Source of the DNA: Phaseolibacter flectens ATCC 12775
Lineage (GTDB): Bacteria; Pseudomonadota; Gammaproteobacteria; Enterobacterales; Enterobacteriaceae
Direction: 5' to 3'
DNA: 64,000 bases
NCBI RefSeq assembly: GCF_000518745.1
Contig: NZ_KI912487.1
Coordinates: 124,001 to 188,000 of the forward strand
A program made the translations under genes and the position numbers. A model generated the notes under the pieces. The model was not told where the DNA came from, searched no databases, and worked only from the letters and a program-made list of their open reading frames with translations. Of the stretch, positions 20,508 through 30,068 are shown piece by piece. Numbering within the stretch: position 1 is the stretch's first letter; every line of letters starts with the position of its first letter.

Positions 20508-22442
20508 GTGATTTTGTATATAGCTGAAAAGCCGAGTGTAGGTAGAGCCGTGGCCGATGTTTTACCTAAGCCTCATCAAAAAGGCGAGGGGTTTATCAGA
20601 ACAGCTGACGGTGATGTGGTGACTTGGTGTATTGGCCATTTATTGGAACAGGCTGAGCCTGATGCCTATAACCCTGAGTTCAAAAAATGGCGTAGGGACC
20701 ACCTACCTATTGTGCCTGTGGAGTGGAAACATTCAGTAAAACCTGCTACTCAGAAGCAATTTAACGTGATAAAAAAATTGATTAACGAAGCTGATGTGCT
20801 GGTCAATATGGGCGATCCCGATAGGGTCGGACAAATTCTGGTTGATGAAATTATCAATTATTGCGGTGTCCCTAAAGAGAAACGTGAAGCAGCCAAGCGT
20901 TGTTTGATTAATGATATGAATGCCGATGCTATCCAACGGGCGCTCAATGATCTGCGCAGAAATATCGACTTTATCCCTCTGGCTACCTCTGCATTAGCGA
21001 GGGCACGGGCTGATTGGCTCTATGGTATCAATATGACCCGTTTATGCACCTTACGCGGTCAGTCATCGGGTTATAAGGGGGTGTTATCGGTAGGGCGTGT
21101 TCAAACGCCTGTTTTGGGATTGGTAGTAAACCGTGACTTAGAAATTGAGAATTTTGTCTCCAAACCCTTTTATGACGTATTTATCGATCTTAAAACCGAA
21201 ACAGACCAAATTTACACGGCAAAATGGAAACCGAGTACTGCCTGTGAGCCTTATATGGATGAAGACGGGCGATTGGTGCTAAAAAAGCTGGCTGAAACCG
21301 TGTTAACTAAGGTAAAAGGGCAGCCGGGAACAGTGCTGTCGGTGAATGAAGAGCGGAGCAAACAAGCGCCACCTCTACCTTATAATCTTTCAGCACTGCA
21401 AATCGATGCCGCTCGACGTTTTAACCTCAATGCACAAAAGACCCTCGATATTTGTCAGCAACTGTACGAAAAACATAAATTGATCACGTATCCGCGTTCG
21501 GATTGCCGTTATCTGCCTACCGGCCATTTTGCAGATATTCAACGGGTGACGCAAGCGATCAGCAAAACAGTGACAACCCTTGCCGAGGCTGTGGCGATCG
21601 CCGATTTATCCCTCAAGTCCAAGGCATGGAATGATGATAAGGTCAGTGCCCACCATGCCATCATTCCGACCAGTCGAAGTAGGGATGCCAGTCGTTTGTC
21701 TCAGGATGAGCAAAATGTCTATGAACTGGTTGCGAGACAGTATCTGATGCAGTTCTATCCGCCTTTTCAATATCAGGAAAAGCAGATCGATACGGAAGTT
21801 AGCGGTGGTCTTTTTATCAGTAGACAAAAAGAGGTGGTGGATAAAGGCTGGAAAGCGCTGTTACCTGAGCGAAAATCGTCATCTGATGATCCTGAGTTTT
21901 CTGCGATCAGGTTGCCTGAGGTGGTGAAAGGCGAAAATGTGGTTTGTGTCAATGGCAAGTTAGATGAAAAACAAACGACGCCACCTCGGCATTTTACTGA
22001 TGCAACCTTATTGTCAGCGATGACGGGGATTGCCAGATACGTGACCGATAGAGCAATTAAAAAGGTACTGAGAGAGACTGATGGTTTAGGAACAGAAGCG
22101 ACCCGAGCAGGAATTATTGAACTCTTGTTTAAGCGTGACTATTTGACTAAAAAGGGTAAAGAAATTCACGCGACCGATGTCGGTCGTCGATTGATCCTTT
22201 CGTTACCTGAGGCGATGACCCGTCCAGATATGACAGCCCATTGGGAATCTCAATTAGAAGCGATTTCAGAAAAGAAAATCAAATACAGCCAATTTATGCA
22301 ACCAATGGTGGAGGGACTCTATGGATTTATCAATCAGGTGGATAATATCCGATTTGAGGGGTTGCGAGGGCTGGGTAAGTCGATTACCAATCAAGCCGTC
22401 ACCAAAAAGCAGTATTCACGAGTTAAGCCGTTTGCTAAGTAG
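20508..22442 (+). CDS. topB: DNA topoisomerase III, with Glu107 replaced by Val
   Basis: Type IA topoisomerase that decatenates single-stranded or nicked DNA. The 644-residue product keeps the E. coli numbering over its N-terminal two thirds: Glu7 (YIAEKPS), Asp103 and Asp105 (GDPD), and the active-site Tyr328 (LITYPRSDCR). The expected DPDREG reads DPDRVG: residue 107, normally Glu of the metal-binding DxDxE triad, is Val (codon GTC at 20826-20828). The rest of the frame is intact. GTG at 20508 is preceded by AGGAG at ideal spacing and gives M-I-L-Y-I-A-E-K-P; an upstream in-frame GTG at 20490 precedes that site and is rejected. The position between ydjA and xthA fits the chromosomal topB locus, although a mobile-element type of TopB cannot be excluded. 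Confidence 0.9.
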   Translation: MILYIAEKPSVGRAVADVLPKPHQKGEGFIRTADGDVVTWCIGHLLEQAEPDAYNPEFKKWRRDHLPIVPVEWKHSVKPATQKQFNVIKKLINEADVLVNMGDPDRVGQILVDEIINYCGVPKEKREAAKRCLINDMNADAIQRALNDLRRNIDFIPLATSALARARADWLYGINMTRLCTLRGQSSGYKGVLSVGRVQTPVLGLVVNRDLEIENFVSKPFYDVFIDLKTETDQIYTAKWKPSTACEPYMDEDGRLVLKKLAETVLTKVKGQPGTVLSVNEERSKQAPPLPYNLSALQIDAARRFNLNAQKTLDICQQLYEKHKLITYPRSDCRYLPTGHFADIQRVTQAISKTVTTLAEAVAIADLSLKSKAWNDDKVSAHHAIIPTSRSRDASRLSQDEQNVYELVARQYLMQFYPPFQYQEKQIDTEVSGGLFISRQKEVVDKGWKALLPERKSSSDDPEFSAIRLPEVVKGENVVCVNGKLDEKQTTPPRHFTDATLLSAMTGIARYVTDRAIKKVLRETDGLGTEATRAGIIELLFKRDYLTKKGKEIHATDVGRRLILSLPEAMTRPDMTAHWESQLEAISEKKIKYSQFMQPMVEGLYGFINQVDNIRFEGLRGLGKSITNQAVTKKQYSRVKPFAK

Positions 22443-22799
22443 AGTCAGGTCGGATCTGAATTATGAGGGCAATCGCCATGACCGCTGTTACGATCCAAGG
22501 ATCGCGCGGTGGTTAAGTTCGCGTCTTGATTAATGCGTTTCCCTAGGATTTTAACAGGGCATTTGATGTATCAAGTTAGGTTATACGTTATTGTGGTGGG
22601 CGACGATATTCATTATTCAGCAAGATATTAATTAACAGCCCCCTTGCCAATTGCGTCAAGCTGAGCGAGATACCTTTATCATAAAGGACAGGGCGTTACG
22701 GCATTTCGGATAAATAAGCCCCATTGCGCGGCCCCTGTTTATGGGCCACGCGCTCGGTTAACTGGCACGTCGTCAGTGGTCAGTGGTTAGCTGTCGAGG
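22443..22799. other. Convergent topB-xthA intergenic region
   Basis: These 357 bp have no supported gene. Two hairpins are visible: CCTTTA/TAAAGG with a 3-base loop at 22673-22687, and a GC-rich one at 22726-22751 (GGCCC/GGGCC plus GCG/CGC flanks). The latter is suitably placed to end xthA transcription on the minus strand. Confidence 0.45.
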
Positions 22800-23609
22800 T
22801 TAGGCTAAGTTAAACTCAGCCCAAACCGGTGCATGGTCAGAGGGTTTCTCCATTGCCCTTAACTGATAATCGATTCCTGTTGCAACACAACGTGAGGCTA
22901 AAGGCTGTGTGGCCAGTAACAGATCGATTCGTAAACCGCGGTTATCGTCAAAGCCTTTCGAACGATAGTCAAACCATGAAAAACGGGAGTTTTCCTGTGG
23001 GTTGGCTGCCCGCCAAGTATCGGTTAATCCCCAATCGAGCAGACGCTGCATCCATTCTCTTTCTTCAGGTAAGAATGAACATTTCCCTGTCCGTAACCAG
23101 CGTTTACGGTTCTCTTCGCCAATGCCGATGTCCAGGTCACTACAGCTGATGTTCATATCGCCCATAATCAATACAGGTTGTTGGGCAGCGTGGTGAGTTT
23201 GCAAGTCATGCTGGAGATCCTGATAAAATTTCATTTTTGCAGGAAATTTTGTGGGATGATCTCGACTCTCCCCTTGTGGGAAATAGCCATTAATGACCGT
23301 AATGTTACCGATGGCACTGGGGATTTCAGTGATGATCAGTCGACGTTGAGCCAGTTCATCATCGGTCGAAAATCCTTTTTGGATGCGGATCGGTTTTGCT
23401 TTGGTCATCATAGCAACACCATAATGGCCTTTTTGTCCATGAAAGGCGAGGTGATAGCCCAGTTTCGCCACATCATCCAGCGGAAACATGTCATCGTGGA
23501 CTTTAGTTTCTTGTAGACCAATTACATCTGGCTGGTGGCTTTCAACTAAGGCGGCTAATTGATGCGGACGAGCACGTAAGCCATTAATATTAAAAGAGAC
23601 GAATTTCAT
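22800..23609 (-). CDS. xthA: Exonuclease III
   Basis: XthA is the main AP endonuclease and 3'-5' exonuclease of base excision repair. The 269-residue product is very close to E. coli Xth[19 protein letters not shown], Glu34 in [10 protein letters not shown], Asp and Asn in LIMGDMNIS near residue 151, LRIDLLLAT with the Asp near 229, and the catalytic His in KPSDHAPVW near 259. The start at 23609 is chosen by alignment, because the ribosome site is weak; an in-frame start four codons upstream is possible. Confidence 0.97.
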   Translation of the reverse strand: MKFVSFNINGLRARPHQLAALVESHQPDVIGLQETKVHDDMFPLDDVAKLGYHLAFHGQKGHYGVAMMTKAKPIRIQKGFSTDDELAQRRLIITEIPSAIGNITVINGYFPQGESRDHPTKFPAKMKFYQDLQHDLQTHHAAQQPVLIMGDMNISCSDLDIGIGEENRKRWLRTGKCSFLPEEREWMQRLLDWGLTDTWRAANPQENSRFSWFDYRSKGFDDNRGLRIDLLLATQPLASRCVATGIDYQLRAMEKPSDHAPVWAEFNLA

Positions 23610-23765
23610 TATGCAGACCATGACGTAAACAAATCGTGTCGGCGATGTTACCTTTCTTTCAGCACAATGTCATCGGCTGCTGCCATTTTTGTGGTTCACT
23701 CAGGGCGAGACGTTGGGTTTGGGTCAAAGAAATCCATTCAATGCTGGGAAAAAAACGAGGAAAGG

Positions 23766-23850
<85 letters not shown>

Positions 23851-23926
23851 TTTAATAACGCACTGGATCTATTGCTTCGCCAGTGCGGGGCATAATACCG
23901 AAAAAAAGGGGCTGTAAATGAAAATA

Positions 23927-23980
23927 GGCCTCTGAACAGTTCAAGTGCTGAAATAGCAGGCAATCTACTGTTGAGAGGCC
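23927..23980 (-). terminator. Terminator hairpin downstream of purU
   Basis: Long arms GGCCTCTGAACAGT and ACTGTTGAGAGGCC pair almost perfectly. They lie between the purU stop and the tRNA-Tyr gene, with TATTTT following on the minus strand. Confidence 0.6.
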
Positions 23981-23990
23981 ACAATAACGA

Positions 23991-24839
23991 TTATAAAATA
24001 ATCGTCCTATTACCATACACGAAAATATGCTGATTCAGTACCAGATCCATGGCTCGGCTAAGCACATTTTTTTCTACATCACGACCGGCGCGAGTCATTT
24101 GTTCGACACTGTAACTGTGATCGACATGGATCACATCCTGCAAAATAATCGGGCCTTCATCGAGGTTATCATTCACATAGTGCGCGGTTGCACCAATAAT
24201 TTTCACGCCCCGATCATAGGCTTGTTGGTACGGACGGGCACCGATAAAAGCAGGTAAAAAAGAGTGATGAATATTAATGATTTTATTAGAAAATAGCTGG
24301 ACAAATTCCGGTGTTAGCACGCGCATATATTTGGCCAATATCACATATTCTGGTTGATATTTCTCGATTTCTACTGCCATCTTCATATCATGTTGCTCGC
24401 GGCTCAATCCTTCGTGACTGAGACAAACAAAAGGGATGTCGAAACGTTCAACCAAGCTGCGTAACGTCTCATGATTACCAATGACGGCGGCGATTTCCAT
24501 ATCGAGACCACCAAAGGCACTTTTCATCAGCAGATCACCCAAACAATGTGCCTCTCGCGTCACCATAATGACAACACGACGGCGTCCGGCTGATTTTAAC
24601 TCATGTTCAGAGCGGGGCGGTAACACCTGTTGCAAACTGGCGAGGAGGGCCGTGTCATCAAAAATTCCTTCTAATTCAGTGCGCATAAAGAAACGGCCGG
24701 TGGTATGGTCGACGAATTCACGATTTTGCACAATATTCAAATTATGCTGATAACAAACACCAGTAATTTTGGAGATTAGGCCTTTCTCATCCGGACAAAT
24801 CGTCCGGAGGATTTTTGTTTCAAGGGATTGCGCTTGCAT
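23991..24839 (-). CDS. purU: Formyltetrahydrofolate deformylase
   Basis: PurU hydrolyses 10-formyl-tetrahydrofolate to supply formate for PurT and to balance one-carbon pools. The 282-residue product has an N-terminal ACT domain (about residues 8-90; CPDEKGLISKITGVCYQHNLN) and a C-terminal formyltransferase fold with INIHHSFLPAFIGARPY near residue 210 and the catalytic Asp in NDNLDEGPII. It lies downstream of ychJ, 46 bp apart, and next to tRNA-Tyr, as in E. coli. Confidence 0.96.
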   Translation of the reverse strand: MQAQSLETKILRTICPDEKGLISKITGVCYQHNLNIVQNREFVDHTTGRFFMRTELEGIFDDTALLASLQQVLPPRSEHELKSAGRRRVVIMVTREAHCLGDLLMKSAFGGLDMEIAAVIGNHETLRSLVERFDIPFVCLSHEGLSREQHDMKMAVEIEKYQPEYVILAKYMRVLTPEFVQLFSNKIINIHHSFLPAFIGARPYQQAYDRGVKIIGATAHYVNDNLDEGPIILQDVIHVDHSYSVEQMTRAGRDVEKNVLSRAMDLVLNQHIFVYGNRTIIL

Positions 24840-24885
24840 AAGATCGGATCCTGTTTACTTTTTTTATATTCGGTGACTGGGCTTA

Positions 24886-25344
24886 TCATACGGCACAGCA
24901 GCGTTTAAATTTCTGCCCTGAGGCACAAGGACAAGGTAAATTGCGTTGTGGTTTTATATGCTGTCCATCAACATAGTACCAACGTGATGTGAGGTGTAAG
25001 AAGCGGGAACATTCATAGATGTAACCGGCACCGTGCTGAGACTGATAGCGGGCAAAAAAGGTCACAGTCGCCTCATTATCACGCAGAGTCTGCGTATCAA
25101 TCACAGTTAAACCGATCCAGTGGTTATCTGGCAACGTTTTCTGTAATTCAGATAACAGTGCAGGATGGCGACTGGCAGGATGCCAAGTTTGGTAGAGATA
25201 GTCAGCCAACTGTAAAGAATAAGCACTGTATCTTGAGCGCATTAATTGTAATGCACTGGGTGCGTCGACTGAACGGCTTAAATAAGGCTGGCAGCAGTCG
25301 GCGAAAGCCGCTCCACTGCAGCAAGGGCATCCTGTATTATTCAC
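24886..25344 (-). CDS. ychJ: YchJ family protein with SEC-C motif
   Basis: This UPF0225 protein of unknown function has a C-terminal SEC-C metal-binding motif (CPCASGQKFKRCC) and a second Cys cluster at the N-terminus (CPCCSGAAFADCC). A nuclear transport factor 2-like middle region contains LMRSRYSAY and YLYQTWHP. The GTG start at 25344 with GGGA upstream gives 152 residues, the E. coli length. The open frame runs further to 25401, but that part shows no similarity. Confidence 0.9.
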   Translation of the reverse strand: MNNTGCPCCSGAAFADCCQPYLSRSVDAPSALQLMRSRYSAYSLQLADYLYQTWHPASRHPALLSELQKTLPDNHWIGLTVIDTQTLRDNEATVTFFARYQSQHGAGYIYECSRFLHLTSRWYYVDGQHIKPQRNLPCPCASGQKFKRCCAV

Positions 25345-25546
25345 TCTTATTCCCAATAACACGCTATTTTTGCCCGATATTATAAGTGTTAGCGCAGTCA
25401 TGCAACCGCTGACTGATGAAAATTAGGCTATAATTAAACGAATGAGTGCCTTGTTCCGAGAGAGAGGCAACCATAAAAATGTGCAGCTACTCTTAGAAAG
25501 ATAAACAATCGGTACGAGAATAATCTAACAGCGATGGGCAGGTGAT

Positions 25547-26569
25547 ATGCAACAACCCTTGACTGGTAAAAAAATACTTCTGGCCGAAGGTGATGTCCGA
25601 TTTTCAGGCTTAATAAGTCAGGATTTGCGACAACTGGGTGCGGAGGTGCTATTAGCGCGTGATCCTGAACAATGTCTTTCAATTTATGATCAAATACCAG
25701 TGGATGCGTTACTTTGTGATCTGGATTTGTCCTCGGCCAATGGTTATCACATCGTGCGTCGACTTCGAGCGGAAGGCAGCCAGTTACCGATTATCATTCT
25801 TACAGACAGTCAAAATCATAGTGATATTGCGGCGATCTTGCGACTTGGTGTGCAGGATATTATTCTCAAACCGGTCATTCCCTTGGCCACCCTCCGCAGT
25901 AAATTATTAGCGGTTATCTTTCCCGATTTCCATCATACGCCCTTAGCGCTTAATCAGTTATTATTGGATGAATGGTCACATTTGCGAGCCAGACCCAATC
26001 AGGCATTGTTGCTGTTACATCAATTGCAACCGCCACTGCGCCAGTATATCGCCCATTGTTTGGTCAATTATCGACATTTGCGAAGGCATCAAGAGGCGGG
26101 GTTACTGCTGGACATGGAGGCGGTGACCCCGAAGGCCATAGCCTTTTATCTCATTGATACTGGGAGTATTGGGCAGAATGGGGTGCTGGGCTGCTTTATA
26201 TTACGGGCATTATTCAGCGATTTTCTGCAACGCGATGCCAGGACGTCACGCTACGGCATCGGTGCGTTATTAGCGGTATTAAAAAAATTAAATACCGCCT
26301 TGATCCAATCAGGATTAGCCGGGGAATTCCCCGTTGTCATGGGATACTATTTTACAGAAAAAGAAAAACTGGTGCTGCTGAGCGCGGGTGTCTCCGGCAC
26401 GCTCACCTGCGGCCAGCGGCGTTATTCACTCAGACGTGGTGCGTCGCCTGGCCTGAGCGAGTTTGTCGATGCGAAACTTCAAGTCTTTAATGCCCGCGGC
26501 TTCCAATGCCGATTCTCTGGCAAAACATCAATTCTGGAATTGATGTTAAGTCGGGATAAAATACTATAA
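25547..26569 (+). CDS. rssB: Regulator of RpoS RssB
   Basis: RssB is the adaptor that delivers the stationary-phase sigma factor RpoS to ClpXP; phosphorylation raises its affinity. The 340-residue product has an N-terminal receiver domain (about residues 8-120) with phospho-acceptor Asp58 in LLCDLDLSS, Thr86 and Lys108 (LKPV). A C-terminal PP2C-like output domain without phosphatase residues follows. The acidic pocket reads E14-G15-D16 where E. coli has E14-D15-E16. The C-terminus after residue 130 is much less conserved. rssA, its usual E. coli neighbour, is not present. Confidence 0.9.
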   Translation: MQQPLTGKKILLAEGDVRFSGLISQDLRQLGAEVLLARDPEQCLSIYDQIPVDALLCDLDLSSANGYHIVRRLRAEGSQLPIIILTDSQNHSDIAAILRLGVQDIILKPVIPLATLRSKLLAVIFPDFHHTPLALNQLLLDEWSHLRARPNQALLLLHQLQPPLRQYIAHCLVNYRHLRRHQEAGLLLDMEAVTPKAIAFYLIDTGSIGQNGVLGCFILRALFSDFLQRDARTSRYGIGALLAVLKKLNTALIQSGLAGEFPVVMGYYFTEKEKLVLLSAGVSGTLTCGQRRYSLRRGASPGLSEFVDAKLQVFNARGFQCRFSGKTSILELMLSRDKIL

Positions 26570-26615
26570 CCTACGCACAATTTTAGTTATTATAAATTAT
26601 ATAACCAATATTAGA

Positions 26616-26646
26616 TTGCTCTGATGATAATCGTGTAGAGTATAAT
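26616..26646 (+). promoter_or_regulatory. Possible galU promoter
   Basis: A perfect TATAAT at 26641-26646 lies 40 bp before the galU ATG. TTGCTC at 26616-26621 could be the -35 element, with a long 19-bp spacer. Confidence 0.4.
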
Positions 26647-26686
26647 GTTATATTAATGGCAAAATAGCGATGGATAAGGAAAGCGA

Positions 26687-27583
26687 ATGTCAGTTGTAAC
26701 ATCAAAAATCAGGAAAGCGGTGATCCCTGTGGCGGGATTGGGTACCCGTATGTTGCCTGCCACCAAGGCGATCCCCAAAGAAATGCTGCCATTGGTTGAT
26801 AAGCCGCTTATCCAATATGTTGTCAATGAATGCATCGCGGCTGGGATCCATGAAATTGTTTTGGTGACTCACTCATCTAAAAACTCCATTGAAAATCATT
26901 TCGATACCAGTTTTGAATTAGAAGCGATGCTGGAGAAGCGAGTGAAAAGGCAATTGTTGGATGAAATTCAAAACATTTGCCCCGAGCACGTTACCATTAT
27001 GCATGTAAGGCAAGGCGTGGCCAAAGGTTTGGGCCATGCGGTGATGTGTGCTTACCCGTTAGTCGGGGCAGAGCCGGTTGCGGTGATCCTGCCTGATGTT
27101 ATTATTGATGAATATTTGTCCAATCCACAGCGTGATAATTTGGCCGATATGATCCACCGTTTTGAGCAGACGGGAATGAGCCAGATTATGGTTGAACCCG
27201 TCAATGATGTCACGGCTTATGGTGTTGTTGATTGCCAAGGCGCCGATCTGCAACCAGGACAAAGTGCGGCGATGTTTGGTGTGGTTGAGAAACCCAAAGC
27301 GGAAGACGCGCCCTCTAACTTGGCGATCGTCGGCCGTTATGTCTTATCTGCCGATATTTGGCCTTTACTGTCTAAAACGCCAGCCGGAGCTGGGGGAGAA
27401 ATTCAACTGACGGATTCTATTGCCATGATGATGGAAAATAGCCAAGTTGAAGCTTACCATCTGATGGGAAAAAGCCACGACTGTGGCAATAAGCTCGGTT
27501 ATATGCAGGCTTTTGTTGAATATGGCTTACGTCATCCCGCTTATGGTGATGAATTCAAAGCTTGGTTAAAAGCACAGCTGTAA
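26687..27583 (+). CDS. galU: UTP-glucose-1-phosphate uridylyltransferase
   Basis: GalU makes UDP-glucose, the precursor for LPS core, galactose use and osmoregulated glucans. The 298-residue product has the nucleotidyltransferase signature [17 protein letters not shown] near residue 12, the activating Lys in [14 protein letters not shown], and the uridine-binding EKP motif ([12 protein letters not shown]). AAGGAAAGCG precedes the ATG. It lies between rssB and the hns region, as in E. coli. Confidence 0.97.
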   Translation: MSVVTSKIRKAVIPVAGLGTRMLPATKAIPKEMLPLVDKPLIQYVVNECIAAGIHEIVLVTHSSKNSIENHFDTSFELEAMLEKRVKRQLLDEIQNICPEHVTIMHVRQGVAKGLGHAVMCAYPLVGAEPVAVILPDVIIDEYLSNPQRDNLADMIHRFEQTGMSQIMVEPVNDVTAYGVVDCQGADLQPGQSAAMFGVVEKPKAEDAPSNLAIVGRYVLSADIWPLLSKTPAGAGGEIQLTDSIAMMMENSQVEAYHLMGKSHDCGNKLGYMQAFVEYGLRHPAYGDEFKAWLKAQL

Positions 27584-27609
27584 TACCTGTTTTGCACTAG
27601 GGCTCGTTG

Positions 27610-27644
27610 CGAAAGGTTGCTAATATTAGCAACCTTTCGTTTAT
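27610..27644 (+). terminator. Rho-independent terminator of galU
   Basis: A perfect 14-bp stem (CGAAAGGTTGCTAA/TTAGCAACCTTTCG) with a 2-base centre is followed by TTTAT, 27 bp after the galU stop. Confidence 0.88.
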
Positions 27645-27768
27645 CGGCAGTAAAAGTATCTGCAAATGCTTTATTGGTCGATAGAGACGAAGAACAACAG
27701 GTCTTTTTGCCAATGTGCGGGTATGATAAGTGCTGTAGCCATCTAATAGTTATGCGAAGAGGTTTTAA

Positions 27769-28776
27769 ATGAAATTTTTGGTTACCGGAGCGGCAGGTTT
27801 TATTGGCTTTCATGTAAGTAAAAAACTTGTTGAACTCGGTCACCAGGTTATCGGAGTTGATAACCTGAACGATTACTACGATGTAAAGCTTAAGCAGGAT
27901 AGACTGGAAATTCTGCAAAAATTTTCTACCTTCAGCTTTCGTAAAATAGATATTGCCAATCGCGATGAGATGGAAGCGCTATTCAGCGCTGAGCAATTTG
28001 AACGCGTTATCCATTTGGCTGGGCAGGCAGGGGTTCGTTATTCGATTAATCATCCCCATGTGTATGCAGAATCTAATCTTATTGGTCATCTTAATGTCTT
28101 AGAAGGATGCCGACATAATCAGGTGCAACATTTAGTCTATGCCAGTTCAAGTTCGGTGTACGGACTAAATAAAAAACTGCCTTTCTCGACGGAAGACAGT
28201 GTTGATCATCCCGTGTCGCTTTATGCGGCGACTAAAAAAGCGAATGAACTGATGTCACACAGTTATGCGCACCTTTATCAACTGCCTGTGACGGGGTTAC
28301 GTTTCTTCACGGTATATGGTCCGTGGGGTCGGCCTGATATGGCTCTGTTTAAATTTACACGTTCGATTTTAGCTAATGAAGCGATAGATGTTTATAATTA
28401 CGGCAAAATGCAACGTGACTTTACCTACATAGATGATATTGTTGAAGCCATTGTCAGATTGCAGGATAGGATACCTCAGCAAAATCCGCAATGGAGCCAA
28501 CAAGGCAGTGTATTATCAGAAAGTTCGGCACCGTATAAAATATACAATATTGGTAATAATCAACCGGTGGAGTTAATGGAATACATTGAGGCGTTAGAGT
28601 TAGCTTTAGCACGCACTGCTGAGAAAAACATGATGCCACTGCAACCCGGTGATGTGCTCAATACCAGTGCGGATACGTCTGAGCTTTATCAAACAATTAA
28701 TTTTAAGCCTGAAACGTCAGTAGAAGATGGCGTAAAATCATTTGTGAACTGGTACCGAGATTATTATAAAAAATAA
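27769..28776 (+). CDS. NAD-dependent epimerase, probably UDP-glucuronate 4-epimerase
   Basis: This 335-residue extended short-chain dehydrogenase has the Rossmann motif VTGAAGFIGFHV at residue 5, HLAGQAGVRYS near 85, the catalytic Ser in YASSSSVYG, Tyr and Lys in SLYAATKKANE, and RFFTVYGPWGRPDMA. That last string is typical of the UDP-glucuronate epimerase group that makes UDP-galacturonate for LPS or capsule. Specificity is inferred from the family; a UDP-glucose epimerase would also be consistent. It is monocistronic between the galU terminator and its own terminator. E. coli has no gene between galU and hns. Confidence 0.87.
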   Translation: MKFLVTGAAGFIGFHVSKKLVELGHQVIGVDNLNDYYDVKLKQDRLEILQKFSTFSFRKIDIANRDEMEALFSAEQFERVIHLAGQAGVRYSINHPHVYAESNLIGHLNVLEGCRHNQVQHLVYASSSSVYGLNKKLPFSTEDSVDHPVSLYAATKKANELMSHSYAHLYQLPVTGLRFFTVYGPWGRPDMALFKFTRSILANEAIDVYNYGKMQRDFTYIDDIVEAIVRLQDRIPQQNPQWSQQGSVLSESSAPYKIYNIGNNQPVELMEYIEALELALARTAEKNMMPLQPGDVLNTSADTSELYQTINFKPETSVEDGVKSFVNWYRDYYKK

Positions 28777-28786
28777 GCGCATTAAG

Positions 28787-28825
28787 TACCGTGGAGTGAA
28801 TGATAACTCTCCGGTATTTTTTATT
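28787..28825 (+). terminator. Rho-independent terminator of the epimerase gene
   Basis: TACCGTGGAG pairs with CTCTCCGGTA (one mismatch, one G-U), followed by TTTTTTATT. It may also serve hns, which converges from the right. Confidence 0.82.
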
Positions 28826-28834
28826 CGCAGATAT

Positions 28835-29245
28835 TTATATTAAGAAGTCGTCAAGGCGTTTCCCTTCTTTTTCAAGTGCGAGTTTTAAAGCAATGGGCAT
28901 TCTTCCTTGTCCTGTCCAAGTCTGAAATTGTCCTTTTCGATTGATGAAGTGATATTTAGCAGGTTTGATTATGTGTATTTCTTCAACGTAATGATGCTTA
29001 CTTTGTTTTTTTTTATCGAGAAGTTCTTCGATATTAATGCCATCGGCTAAGAGTAGATCACGGTATTTTTCTAGTCGCTGATTTCTTTGTATCTCTTGCA
29101 ATAGATTATTTTTTCTATCTTGTTGTCTCTCTGAAACAATAGTCTGTAGTTTGCTTAAAATATCCTTCAGTATTTCATTAGGATAATTTTTAGAGAGACT
29201 TCGAAGTGTACGAATGTTGTTTAATGATTTTAATAAATCATTCAT
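28835..29245 (-). CDS. hns: H-NS family nucleoid protein (divergent)
   Basis: H-NS is the nucleoid protein that binds and silences AT-rich, often foreign, DNA. The 136-residue product has the N-terminal dimerisation helix (LLKSLNNIRTLRSL), a charged coiled coil to about residue 80, and the C-terminal DNA-binding domain with the minor-groove motif TWTGQGRMP near 110. Its position between galU and tdk is that of hns, so it is taken as the orthologue. It is clearly more divergent than its neighbours: the coiled coil is Lys/Gln rich and the linker (KKKQSKHHYVEEIHIIK) is unusual. A second hns-like gene elsewhere could carry the main role. Confidence 0.85.
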   Translation of the reverse strand: MNDLLKSLNNIRTLRSLSKNYPNEILKDILSKLQTIVSERQQDRKNNLLQEIQRNQRLEKYRDLLLADGINIEELLDKKKQSKHHYVEEIHIIKPAKYHFINRKGQFQTWTGQGRMPIALKLALEKEGKRLDDFLI

Positions 29246-29474
29246 TATGGCTTCTCTGCGATTTAATTAATATTAAATTATAATAGTCCGTCCTGATTTA
29301 TACTGCAACAAATAAAGTAATAATATGGAACTCTATCACGAATTATTGCTTCTCGATTAAATACTGTCGTGCAGTGTGTTAGGAGAGTTAACATGGTTAG
29401 GAATTGGGTTATCCTTATTAACTTCGTTGCAAAGTATGCTATTATTAAACGAATCTTATTTTGGTGAATTTTAT

Positions 29475-30068
29475 ATGGCACAACTTTATTTTTACTATTC
29501 GGCGATGAATGCGGGTAAATCAACTTCGCTCTTGCAATCCTCGTATAACTACCATGAAAGGGGGATGCGAACTGTCATCTACACGGCTGAAATTGATGAT
29601 CGCTTCGGCTACGGCAAAGTCAGTTCGCGCATTGGTTTATCCGCAGAAGCGTTTTTGTACAATAAGGCAAGTGATTTATACCAAGAATTACATCAGCAAC
29701 ACAGCCTTCAGCCTCTGCATTGTCTGTTGGTTGATGAGAGCCAGTTTCTAACGCGTGATCAAGTACTTCAGTTAACGCATGTGGTCGATAAACTGAATAT
29801 CCCTGTTCTATGTTATGGTTTAAGAACGGATTTTCGAGGTGAGTTGTTTGAAGGGAGTCAGTATTTATTGGCTTGGGCAGACAAACTGGTGGAATTGAAA
29901 ACGGTGTGTCATTGTGGGCGTAAGGCCAACCGGGTACTGAGATTGAATGCCGAAGGACAGCCGTACAGTGAAGGTGAACAGGTAGTGATCGGGGGCAATG
30001 AGAGCTACATTTCCGTTTGCCGTCATCACTATACTTTAGCCATTGAACAAAATCAGGCGAACGGATAG
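29475..30068 (+). CDS. tdk: Thymidine kinase
   Basis: Tdk phosphorylates thymidine in the salvage pathway. The 197-residue product has the P-loop [13 protein letters not shown] near residue 12, the Mg-binding VDESQFL near 87, the lasso region RTDFRGELF, and zinc-binding cysteines (CHCGRKA and a later Cys-Arg-His-His). The start at 29475 (MAQLYFYYS) aligns with E. coli; the 33 further upstream residues have no similarity. It is divergent from hns, as in E. coli. Confidence 0.95.
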   Translation: MAQLYFYYSAMNAGKSTSLLQSSYNYHERGMRTVIYTAEIDDRFGYGKVSSRIGLSAEAFLYNKASDLYQELHQQHSLQPLHCLLVDESQFLTRDQVLQLTHVVDKLNIPVLCYGLRTDFRGELFEGSQYLLAWADKLVELKTVCHCGRKANRVLRLNAEGQPYSEGEQVVIGGNESYISVCRHHYTLAIEQNQANG

